Shown: in pieces, positions 47,337-58,785 of the stretch
How the letters are laid out: every line of letters starts with the position of its first letter
Numbering within the stretch: position 1 is the first letter of the stretch
DNA from: Blepharisma japonicum
Lineage: Eukaryota; Ciliophora; Heterotrichea; Heterotrichida; Blepharismidae
NCBI GenBank assembly: GCA_949751835.1
Contig: CATKHK010000112.1
Location: 1 to 64,000 of the forward strand
Length of the DNA: 64,000 bases
Direction: 5' to 3'
Position numbers and translations under genes: made by a program
Notes under the pieces: generated by a model
Database searches by the model: none
What the model saw: only the letters and a program-made list of their open reading frames with translations
Told to the model about the DNA's origin: nothing

Positions 47337-50300
47337 CTAGGTTCCGTTTGGAACGATTTTTGATAATGCAAGTTTTGAGGATTTGCCGAAAGAAAAAGCA
47401 AATTTAAATAAATTGGATGAATCCTGACCTTTACTACGGAATAGTAGGCTTGGATACTTTTTATGCTGAACATAAACTCCAATTAAAGCAATTATTATAA
47501 GTCCCAATATTAAAATAAATACCAAAATAAACGAATTTCCTCCAAAGCATTGAGCTATTATAGAGATAAAAGCAAGCCAGACAATTCCTATGGAAACTAA
47601 AGCTTGCCATCAGCTGAATCTTGGATAGTTGTACGGCTTGAATTTAAATAAAAAAATAATATAGAAAACCATTACTGCTATAAAAATAGCTCCATGAAGA
47701 ATACTTTGTGCTCTTTTTACTGTCTTATTCATCGCAATCAATATTATTTGAACCATTGTCTTTACCATTAAAAAGAGAGGAACTGCTTTTACATGCAAAA
47801 AAGGCTGTAATTCTTGCCAGAGAGGCCTGCAAAATACAGCAAGTGGCTCGTAAGCTATTAAAGCGAATACAGATAAAATTGTATAAGCTAAATGCTCACC
47901 CGTTCAGCAAAAAAAATAGCAGTCTTGGGCAAGAAAACTATCAGTAAAATTATCTCCAATTGTCTGATCGCATAAGAAAATATCTAGACAAATTGAAATG
48001 AAGGGGATAAAGCACAAATCACCTAAAACTGGCATAAAGTAGTTAGCTAGGATATCCAAATATCTAAATATAAAATTTGATGGAAATTTTTCATCAAGTC
48101 TTAGAAGTACAACTAGACACAGAATTACTCATAATCCTATTGATCCAAAAACAGCATTAACAATTATTCAAAAAACACCATTTCTCAACTTCAAAATGTT
48201 TTCCAAATCCAGAGAAAATGTATCGAATATTCCATTAATAATATAGCTGATTGCAGAGAAATCAGGACCCATAGCTGAAAATTGAAAAAATTCAACTACA
48301 ATTGTTGCTCCAACAATATAATCCTGGAAAGAAATTTCATCTTTTGTTGTTAGTGGAGGAACAGAGATTTTTCACCATCTTTTTCATATATAAATAGTAA
48401 TAACTAGGGAAATTAACGCAACACTGAAACAGACCCCAAAAACTAATGCTCTTCCTTTTGCAAACGTCTTTATAAGTCTATTAGGAAAAGGACATTCATA
48501 ATTGGTATTTCTCAAGTCAGTTGGCTTTATAGTTGACCCATCTGCATATATCATAGGCTCTTGGATTTTAATAAGCTGTGTGCTTTGAGGCTTAAACTGC
48601 CCCACAATATAAGTGGTTAAGTTTCCATTTTCATCTAGCTTATTTGCAAAAAGTTCAAAGGCTTGGAGAATCCTGTCATTTGATCCTTTCTCTATAATGA
48701 CTTCTCCAGTACACCCATAAAATTGTTGATTTCTCATAACTTCATTCAATTTAAAAGGATTGGTATAATCGAGTCCTCTATTTATCATATAATCCAAAGC
48801 ATAAGCAATCAAAAATACTGAATCAAAATAAAAACAGCTATAAGAATTCTTTTGGTTTCCATAAGCAGTTAAAATTTTTGATAATGCTTTTGCTCCAAGT
48901 GGTCCAACTCAACTTTGGCCGTACATAGTTATAATTGGAACTCCAGTTTCATATAATTTATATTTGTATAGGTTGTCATATCCCACAAGTGGAACAATTT
49001 CTGAAAGAGATGTTAAAACAACGAGATCTCCTTTTCTGAGTCCTAAATTATAAAATTCTTCTAATATGTAATAAATTGCTGGATTTTGTACAAGAGAAAT
49101 AAACACTCTTGCCTGGGAATCAATAATCTCTTGAAGTAAGTACGAATACTTTTTCACTCCGCTTCTGTCAAGGTTTGGAGGGATAGATCTACTACTTTCA
49201 GGGTTAATTATTTGGAGTTTGTTGTTTTTAGCACTTTGGCTTAAGTAATAATAAGAAGCCAATCCCAAGGAATCATTTTGGTAAAGAACTGAAACTTTTT
49301 GCCACCCAAATGCTCTAATTAAAACTGGAAGTAAAGAGTATCCATAAGAGATTGAGAGCTGAACTCTCATGTACATTGGAAAAGTAGCTGTTGAGCTTAG
49401 ACCAGCATCTCCATTTGCAGCACTAACGATTGGGAAGGTTAAATTGAGCTGTTTGAAAGAGATCATTGAGCCAACTGTCATGACTGATCCTAGTGCTGAT
49501 ACATGTCCTAAGCCAAATTTTTCTTTATTTTTTAGATAGCATGCATTAGCAAAAGTGGCGTTATAAATTGTTACACCACAGTCAAAATTAAACATTTTTA
49601 TTTGAAAATTTGTTAGCAGGCCAGAGTCGCCTTCTTTAATTACATCTGCAGCTGCATATGAGCCATATCCTCCTATCAATCCAAAAGGAATTGGTGGCCC
49701 AACAGGATTTGAAGTGCCTGCTTCTATGCTTAGCTGAAGAATTTTTTTTTCTGACTTCGGAATTTTAGTGGAATTACCTGGAAATATTATATTTCTAAAT
49801 AATAATAAATTTTCATCCATAATTTCTCCTATTATTACTCTTTTTCCTTCTTGGATGTTAATCAATGAAAAAACTCTACTCCTGGAGTGTTTTTCTAGTA
49901 AGAAATTTATCTGAGAAAGAATTTCTATTTTGCTATCTGTTTTATTATAATTTAGCAGCTCAGAAATTATACTTTTTATTGACCATTTCATGCAATCTTC
50001 AGCTGAGATGCATAATTCTTGTCCTTTGGCAGTAATAATTAAAGCTCCTTCAATTATGCATTTGTATCCACTTTTCTGATCTAAAACAATCCCATTTCCA
50101 CTATCTAAAAGTTTAGTGGATATTAAAACCTTTTGAATTATATAGGATTTTTCAGAGTCTAAGAAAATGTAGTATAGATTTGATCCTAAAGGAGTAATAA
50201 CTCTATAGACTAATTCATCAATGTTTGCTCCAGATTCAATAGCCAAATAATTAAATTTTTCTGAATAATTGCTAAGATTTGCTTCTAGAGAATCGGTTAA

Positions 50301-50765
50301 CCCATTATTTGCAACAAGGCCTTGAGTTCACCCAAAATAGCGAAGAACAGCAATAAAAGCATTGATTTGATCTGAAGGAGATATTGCTACTGAGAAAGTT
50401 AACTGATCAATATAATTCAGCTTATTTTCAAACACCAAATGAGTAACTGTTCTTTCTTCACATAATTTTGAAATAAAAAACTGTGTTTCAATGCGAATAG
50501 TTAAATCTAAAATAAGCATTGAATTCTCATATTCATTAAAACAATTTAATGCTTCTGGATATTCGCAATTATGCCATTCCACAAGAGGACTAAGCTCTTC
50601 TGAAAAATCTAAAAGGGACGTTGCACTCAATATACTGCTTTTTTCATAGATCACAATAATTTCTAAGCAATTGCAAATATTTAGCAAATAAATTAATAAA
50701 ACCAATTTTCATCATAGAATCCAGCAATTACTCAACAGGTTAGCAGATGTTTTCAAGAGAGCCAT
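47337..50765 (-). CDS. Double-VFT polytopic receptor R8 (shortened tail)
   Basis: ATG at 50765, TAG at 47337: 1142 residues. The signal region reads WWKLVLLIYLLNICNCLEII, both Trp being TGA. The first module contains EWHNCEYPEALNCF, CEERTVTHLVFENKLNYID and LDQKSGYKCIIEGALIITAK. The second contains SIEAGTSNPVGPP, FGWQKVSVLYQNDS and FYGCTGEVIIEKGSNDRIL. The membrane part is complete. The C-terminus stops at SKIVPNGT, where R6, R7, R9 and R12 continue for about 15 more residues including SSPRK. The following DNA keeps little similarity to that tail, so the loss is an established change. The receptor may lack a regulatory motif. Confidence 0.88.
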
Positions 50766-51265
50766 TTTTTATGTTATTATCAAGCTCATTTAAAGTATGC
50801 TCTTAGATAAAAATAAAAATATTTTGCTTAAATTGTATGCAAAAAACAGAAAAGTATCGCGAACTTTCATAAATTATACTTGATATTAAAAAATATTAAA
50901 AGTTTTATTAAAGTTAAACATTGTTGACTATATACTATTTTTATTTTAGGATTATTAAATAAGCCTTGAATTATATACCTTTCAGTGATTTAATATAGTC
51001 AGTTTTTTCCTATCCAAATTTTTGAGATATTTGTTTTATGTAAACCAGTGAGAAAATTATCACCATCTTGACTTTGCATGAAGCTATAGGAATTTATTAT
51101 ATGGTTATTTGGTTAAATTACAGAAAAATAATCAGGAATCAATAATTTTTACTAATATCTTAAAGCATTATCTTTGCTATTTTTAATGAAAATCATTATT
51201 AAAAGAAATTGTTTAATGAAATCTTTTAAAAACATAAAAATTAGTTAACGGTCAATATATATAAA
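50766..51265. other. Spacer between R8 and R9
   Basis: AT-rich; no gene or relic recognised. Confidence 0.3.
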
Positions 51266-54200
51266 TTATGGGCTTGGATCTTCAATTTTTCGCGGAGACG
51301 ACATTGATGTCCCACTTGGTACAATTTTTGATAAGGCGAGTTTTGAGCTCTTACCGAAAGAAAAAGCAAATTTAAATAGATTGGATGCATCTTGACCTTT
51401 TTTACGGAATAGCAGACTTGGGTATTTCTTATGCTGAACATAAATTCCTATTAGAGCTAAGATTATCAGTCCGAATATTAAAATAGATGTCAAAATAAGT
51501 GGATCATCACCACCATTTTGTGCAATTATTGAGAGAAAAGCTAATCAGACAACTCCAATTGAAACTAAAGTTTGCCACCAGCTGAATCTTGGATAGTTAT
51601 AGGGTTTAAATTTAAATAAAAAAATAATATAGAAAATCATCACTGTCATAAATAGAACTGCATGAAGTGTGCTTTGTGCTCTTTTTACTGTCTTATTCAT
51701 CACAATTAAAGTTATTTGAACCACTGTTTTTACCATCAAAAAGAGTGGAACTGCTTTTACATGTAAAAGAGGCTGCAGTTCTTGCCAAAGAGGTCTACAG
51801 AATACAGCAAGCGGCTCATAAGCTATTAAAGCAAACACAGACAAAATTGCATAAGCTAAATGTTCACCTTTTCAGCAAAAATAGTAGCAATCTTGAGCAA
51901 GAAAACTATCAGTAAAATTATCTCCAATAGACTGATCACATAGAAAGATATCAAGACAAATTGAAATAAAAGGAATAAAACACAAGTCACCTAAGATAGG
52001 CATAAAATAGTCAGCAAAAGCATCCAAATTTCTAAAAATAAAATTTGTTGGGAATTTTTCATCTAGTCGTAAAAGTACAACTAAGCAAAGAATTACTCAT
52101 AATCCTATTGAGCCAAAAACAGCATTAACAATTATTCAAAAAATCCCATTCCGTAGCTTCAAAATATTGTCCAAACTGAGAGAAAATAAACTATTTATTC
52201 CAGCCAGTGTAGAGTTAATAGGTGAGAAGTCAGGGCCCATGGACGAAAATTGGAAAAATTCGATAACAATTGTTGCTCCGACAATAAAATCTTGCATAGA
52301 AATTTCTTCTTTTACCGTTAATGGGGCAACAGTTATCTTTCACCATCGTTTTCATATATAAATAGTAACAAAGAGGGAAATCAAGGCAACACTGAAGCAG
52401 ATTCCAAAAACTAAAGCTCTTCCTTTCTCAAATGTTTTTATAAGTCTGTTAGGAAATGGGCATTCATAATTGGTGTTTCTCAAGTCAGTTGGCTTTATAG
52501 TTGACCCATCTGCATATACCAAAGGTTCTTCAATTTTTATAAGCTGTGTGCTTTGTGTCTTGTACTGCCCTACAATATAAGTTGTTAAATTTCCATATTC
52601 ATCTAACTTGTTCGCAAAAATTTCAAAGACTTGGAGAATCCTGTCATTTGATCCTTTCTCAATAATAACCTCTCCAGTGCACCCATAAAATTGTTGATTT
52701 CTCATAATTTCATTTAGTTTATTAGGATTGGTATAGTCGAGTCCTCTGTTTATCATATAATCCAAAGCATAAGCAATCAAAAATACTGAATCAAAATAAA
52801 AACAGCTATAAGAATTCTTTTGGTTTCCATAAGCAGTTGAAATTTTTGATAATGCTTTTGCTCCAAGTGGTCCAACTCAACTTTGGCCATACATAGTTAT
52901 AATTGGAATTCCAGTTTCATATAATTTATATTTGTACAGGTTGTCATATCCTATAAATGGTACAATATCTGTGAGTGATGACAAAATAACTAGATCTCCT
53001 TTCCTTAGTCCTAAATCATAAAATTCTTCAAAAATGTAATAAATAGCTGGGTATTGTACAAGAGAAATAAAAAATCTTGTCTGAGTATCAATAATCTCTT
53101 GGAGTATATATGAATAATTTTTTATTCCAACTCTGTCGAGATTTGGAGGTATGATTCTGCTGCTTTCTGGATTGGCCAACTGGATTTGATTATTTTTAAC
53201 GCTTTGCTGCAAATAATAGTAAGAAGATAATCCCCAGGAATCATTTTGGCAAAGAACTGAAACTTGTTGCCATCCCAAGGCTCTGATAAAAATTGGAAGC
53301 AATGAGTACGCATAGGAATTTGAAAGCTGGACCCTCATATACATTGGGAAAGTAGCTGTTGAGCTTAATCCTGGATCTCCATTTGCTGCACTTACGATTG
53401 GGAATGATAAATTGAGCTGTTTAAACAAAACCATTGAGCCAGCTGCCACAGCTGAGCTTAATGCTGATACATGTGCTCAACCAAATTTCTCCTTATCTTT
53501 TAAATAGCATGCCTTAGCAAAAGAGGCATTAAAAATTGTTACTCCGCAGTCGAAATTAAAAAATTCAATTTGAAAATTCGTAAGCAGACCAGAGTCACCT
53601 TCGTTGATAACGTCTTTAGCTGCATATGAACCATATCCTCCAACTAATCCAATAGGAATGGCTGGCCCTATTGGATTTGTAGTGCCTGCTTCAATACTTA
53701 ACTGCAAAATTTTCTTCTCTGACTTTGGAATTTTAGTGGAATTTCCAGGAAATATTATATTTCCGAATATTGATAATTTTTCATTATAAATTTCTCCAAC
53801 AATTGCTCTTCCACCGTTTTGAATATTAACTAAAGAAAAGTCTTTGCTGCTATAGTAATCTTTTGATATAAATTCCAATTGAGAAAGGATTTCAAGTTTA
53901 CTTTCGGCTTGAGTATGATTTAAGAGCTCAGAAATTATGCTTTTTATTGATGATTTCATATAGTTTTCATCTGAAGTACTGAATTCTTGTCCTTTAACAG
54001 TTAATATTAGAGCTCCATCAACTATACAATTATATCCACTTTTTTGGTCTAAAATAATCCCATTTCCACTTGATAAAAGTTTAGAGGATATTAAAGCCTT
54101 TTGCAATTTGTAGGATTCTGTACAGTTCATAAAAATATAATACAAAGTAGCACCTAAAGGAGTAATAGCTCTACTAACTAGTTCATCAATATTTGCTCCA

Positions 54201-54736
54201 GACTCGATTGTTAAATAATTTAAGCTTTCTGAATAATTTTTTAGGTTTTCTTTTAAAGTATTTGTAATTCCATTATTTGTAACAAGCCCTTGAGTCCATC
54301 CAAAATAGCGAAGGGCAGAAATAAAAGCATTGATTTGATCTAAAGGAGATGGAGTTATTGAAAAAGTTAGCTGATCAATATAATCCAGCTTATTTTCAAA
54401 CACCAGATGAGGAATTTTCCTCTCTTCACATAATTTTGAAATAATATACTGTGATTCAATGCGATCTGTTAGGTCTAAAATAAGCATAGAGTTTTCATAT
54501 GTATTAAAACAATTTAACGCTTCTAGGTATTCACAATTATGCCACTCCACAAGTGAAATAATATCTTCTGGCAAGTTTAAATATGATTTTGCACCCCAGA
54601 CTGTGCTGTTTCTATCATAGATCACAATAACTTCTAAACAGCTACCAATATTCAATAAACAAATAAATAAAATCAATTTTCATCACAAGGGCCAATGAAT
54701 TTTAGAATTTTTTGGATAGTCTTTCAAATAGGACAT
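51266..54736 (-). CDS. Double-VFT polytopic receptor R9 (reference member)
   Basis: ATG at 54736, TAA at 51266: 1156 residues, used here to map the family. The signal peptide is about 18-37 (WWKLILFICLLNIGSCLEVI). Binding module 1 is about 35-345: CEYLEALNCF, LDLTDRIESQYIISKLCEER, FGWTQGLVT, and the closing INIQNGGRAIVGEI-type strand with FPGNSTKIP. Module 2 is about 350-745: SIEAGTTNPIGPA, a Cys pair in FDCGVTIFNASFAKACY, LGWQQVSVLCQNDSWG, FYGCTGEVIIEKGSNDRIL. Then comes YADGSTIKPTDLRNTNYECP. Hydrophobic segments lie near 772-794, 817-836, 866-887, 908-930, 958-980, 994-1014, 1024-1044, 1053-1072 and 1082-1100. The tail from 1101 is basic (HKKYPSLLFRKKGQD) and ends SSPRKIEDPSP. An odd number of segments after a signal peptide places the tail in the cytosol. 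Confidence 0.9.
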
Positions 54737-54855
54737 TAATTAATGATTGATATTCATAAAATCCATAACTAAAATTAAAAAACACTCAAAGATAATCATT
54801 ATTAAATATTAAAAAAATTAATTTTTGCCTATTAATATATTTTTATTTGTATACC

Positions 54856-57800
54856 CTATTTTTCTGGATCCGCAAGCTCATGCAATGAGCCTTTAATTGA
54901 CGAACTTGGCACAATTTTAGCCAGCGCAATTTTCGATTGTTTCCCAAAACTAAATGCAAACTTTAGCAAATTTGCAGTATCATTACCTTTTTTCCTATAT
55001 AGTAAACTAGGATATTTTTTTACTTGAATATATATCCCAAAACTCGCAATAACCCCCCAGCCAATACACAATATTACAAATAAAATTATTGACTCCCCTT
55101 TTACCCATATTGCCAATATTGATAAGAATGCAAGCCAAACTACCCCAATTAAGCTTATACCTTGTCATCAGCTAAATCTTGGGTAATTATAAGGCTTAAA
55201 TTTCATAATAAAAACAATGTAGCCTATCATAATAATTAAAAATAAAATTGCATGAGTTGTGCTTTCGGCTCTTTTTATGGTCTTATTCAAAACTATAAGT
55301 AAAACTTGGACTACAGATTTTGTCATTAAAAATAGCGGAGTAATTTTTACGTGTAATAAAGGCTGAAGCTCTTGTCAGAGAGGTCTGCAAAATACTGCGA
55401 GAGGCTCATACGATAATAAAGCTAAAAACGAAATTATAGCGTATACTAAATGCTTGTCTTTTCAGCAGAAGGAATAACAGTCTTGGGCTAGAAAACTCTC
55501 AGTGAAGCTGTCACCTATTGATTGGTCACATACAAAAACATTTAAACACATAGAAACAAAAGGAATAAAGCATAAGTCGCCTAATATCGGCATCATATAA
55601 TCAGCTAAAAGGTCTAGATATCTAAAAACCAATACAGAAGGGAATTTTTCATCTAATCGAAATAGAACAACTAAGCATAAAACCAGCCAGAGCCCAATAA
55701 ACCCAAAAACAGTATCAACTACAATTCAAAATACCCCATTCTCCAGCTTTATAATTTTATCCAAACTTAGCGATAATGAGTTACTAAAATCAGCTAAAAT
55801 CTCACTGATCAAGCTAAAATCAGGCCCCATTGATGCAATTTGGAAAAATTCAATACAAATTGTGGCAGATACAATAAAATCCTGTAAAGAAATTTCCTGT
55901 TTTTCTTTTAATGGTTCTATTGATATATTTCATCATCTTTTCCATATATAAATAGTGATAATAACTGAAATCAAAGCGACAGTAAAACAAATCCCAAAAA
56001 CAAGGCCTCTACCTTTGGCAAAAGTCTGAATTTGACTATCAGGGAATGGACATCTGTAATTGGTGTTTCTTAAATCAGAAGGTTTAAGTGTGGTGCCATC
56101 TGCGTATACCAATGGCTGTTGGATAATAAAAATCTGAGTACTATAGGGTTTAAGCTGTCCGACAACATAAGTTGTGACATTTCCTGAAGCCGATAACTGA
56201 TTTGCTGGTATTTGGATGGCGTCTATTATCCGGTCATTGCTGCCTTTTTCTATTGAAACCTTCCCTGTGCAGCCTGAAAACTGTTGGTTTCTCATGGCTG
56301 ACATTGCTTTGCTAGGGTCAGTAATATCTAATCCTCGGGTTATCATATAATCTAAAGTATATCCTATCAAATAAGCTCCATCAAAGTAGAAACACGTAAA
56401 AGTGCTCGGCGTAGACTTATAATTTAAAATAACCCTTGAATAAGCCTCTTTTCCTATTTCTCCAACCCAGTTTTGGCCATATACACTCAACATTGGAATT
56501 CCAATCTCAAAGGCTTTATATGAGTACAAAAAATCATAGTCAAAGAAACTCAAAATATCTGCAACTGAAGTAAGCAAAATTAAATCTCCTTTTCTCAGCC
56601 CCAAATCATAAAACTGCTCCATTATATAATAGCACATAGGATATTGGACTATATGAATAAGAAACCTCGCCTGTGAATTTATGATTGTCTGCAAAAGATT
56701 TTTATATTTCCCTATAGAAGTCCTATTCAGATTTGATGGGATTGCTCTTGAGTTTTCAGGGTTTATCAGCTCTAAATCATGGTTTTTCACACTTTGTAAC
56801 AAATAATAGTACCCTGATTGTCCTCAGGTATCATTTTGGTATAGAACAGCTGCTTGTTTTCAGCCCATTGCTCTTATTAATAACGGTATCATAGAATATG
56901 CTAGCGAATTTGACATCTGTACTCTTACAAACCATGGAAAAGTGGCTGTTGAGTTTAAAGAAGCATCTGCATTGGCACAGCCTACTATAGGGAATTTTAA
57001 ATTCAGCTGCTTAAAAGATTTCATTGACCCAATCGCCATAACTGACCCTGGAGCTGCTATATGTGCCAATCCAAACTCGTCAATATTTTTTGTATAGCAA
57101 GCATTTGCAAAAGTCGCATTATGGCAAATGCACAGCAGCTGCATTCTATTGGAAATAGGCTCCATTGCAACTGAGATATTTAAATGTAAAAATATTAATA
57201 GGCAATTTCCCAATATATTTTGGCTTACAAATTATTATTTTATATTCGGGGAGATCAGTATAGGTAGTGGCATGCAAGGCTGGTCTAGAAAGGTGTTTGA
57301 ATAATATAGATAGTCACCCCGCAGTCAAAATTAAAAAATTGAACCTGGAAATTTTGTAAAATTCCAGTAATTCCTTCATTAATCATGTCTTTAGCTACAT
57401 AGGTTCCAAAAGATCCTAAATATCCAACAGTCATTGGAGTTGAATTGGGGTTCGTAGTTCCTGCTTCAATGCTTAAATGCAGGATTTTTTTTGCTGATTT
57501 AGGAATTGCTGTTGTATCTCCTGGGAACGCCAAATTTCTAAAAATTGTAACTTTTTGACCTATAATGAAACCGACGATTATTCTTTTTCCACTTTGAATA
57601 TTTATGAGTGAAAAATTGCTTTTTGCGTGATGATTTTTTAAAATAGTATTAAAATTTTCATAGGTATCTGTTGAATAATTTAATAAAAGATCTAGTGTTT
57701 TTTCCAAAGAAATTTGAAAATACTCTTCCTTTGAAGATACAAATTCATAGCCTGTCTCTGTAATAATTATAGATCCATCATTTGAGCAATTATAGCCACT

Positions 57801-58496
57801 TTCCTGGTCTAAAATAATCCCATTCCCATCAGCTAAAAGTTTTTTCGAAACCAAGGAGTTTTGCAATTCTAATGATTCAGAAAATTCCATAAAAAGATAA
57901 TAAAGTGTCGTGCCCATAGGCATAATAAATCTACTTACCAAATCATCAATTATTGCTCCAGATTCAATTACCAAATAATTAAATTCAGATGAAAATTTTA
58001 AAAAATCATTTTTTAAGTTGCTTTTTTCTATATCAAAAATTACAAGCCCTTGGTTTCAGCCAAAATATTTTAAGATTGCTAAAAAATTTTCTGCTTTATC
58101 TGAATAAGAAGGGATCATATAATAGGTCATGTCATCAAAATAAGAAAACTTATTTTCGAATGCTAAATGGACTTTTTTATATTGTTTACAATATTCAGAA
58201 ATAATAAGCTGCAGATCGTCTGATAAATCTAAAACAATTAAAGCAGATGGATATAAGTCAAAGCAATTTATAATTGATGAAGAATTGCATATATGCCATT
58301 CTATAGTTTGGCCAAATTTTTCAGTAATTTGCAAAATGCTATTTAAATTATAATTTGGATTGCGATTGGGATGAATAATAATTGCTTCGAATGAAGAGCA
58401 AAACCTTACTAAAAACGCCAATAAAAATATTCTTGAAAAATTTGGGAATCTGTGCAAATTTCTAGATATGGCTGGAGTTTGTGTGGTATAAACCAT
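54856..58496 (-). CDS. Double-VFT polytopic receptor R10, interrupted by a TA-bounded insertion
   Basis: ATG at 58496, TAG at 54856. The frame is continuous except for a 185-base insertion (57120-57304). Without it, the gene codes 1151 residues in one frame. The insertion falls inside the conserved phrase DCGVTIYNATFANACY of the second binding module, where all paralogues are uninterrupted. If retained, translation stops at residue about 404, after only the first module. R10 is divergent: it starts MVYTTQTPAISRNLHRFPN before the signal segment (IFLLAFLVRFCSSFEAI). The first module has QNSLVSKKLLADGNGIILDQ and the second FSGCTGKVSIEKGSNDRII. Its tail, SSIKGSLHELADPEK, is unlike the others. It shares FSGCTG with R1, hinting at an older pair. 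Only 119 bases separate its stop from the R9 start. Confidence 0.85.
57120..57304. mobile_element. TA-bounded 185-bp insertion, candidate internal eliminated sequence (IES)
   Basis: The left border is GCAT-TA-TGGCAAATG and the right border GAATAA-TA-TAGATAG. A TAT direct repeat occurs at 57120-57122 and 57305-57307. Deleting one repeat plus the interior leaves GCATTATAGATAG, which codes the conserved ATCTATAAT (Ile-Tyr-Asn) of the paralogues on the minus strand and restores the frame (185 = 3x61+2). Neither end gives GT...AG on the coding strand at any allowed placement, so a spliceosomal intron does not fit. Ciliate IESs of the TA type leave exactly one TA. Ends show only weak inverted similarity (TATGGCAAATGCAC versus TATTATTCAAACAC). 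No coding content is seen. It implies either a germline sequence, an IES retained in the macronucleus, or a variant. Confidence 0.75.
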
Positions 58497-58785
58497 AATG
58501 TTAATGTATAATCAATAATAAATATCCCAATTTATTAATGTTTTCATTAGAACACGAATGGGCTATTATTAGAATATCTCTTGAATTCATTATTTTTATA
58601 TAACTTATTAAAAAATAATAAATTAATGATTTTTATAATATAAAAAACCAATTTATCCATGAGGAATATACTTTACTAATATCATGATAAATTTTATTCG
58701 TTATCTTATCGAGTACCTGTGTGCATGAATTTAATAAAAAAAGAAATTATATTTATATTAGAAATATTCATTTTTTCAAGTACTG

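Noticed and set aside
57120-57304. A spliceosomal intron in R10
   Set aside because: No placement allowed by the repeated TAT gives GT at the 5' end and AG at the 3' end on the coding strand, and 185 nt is far from the 15-16 nt introns typical of heterotrichs.
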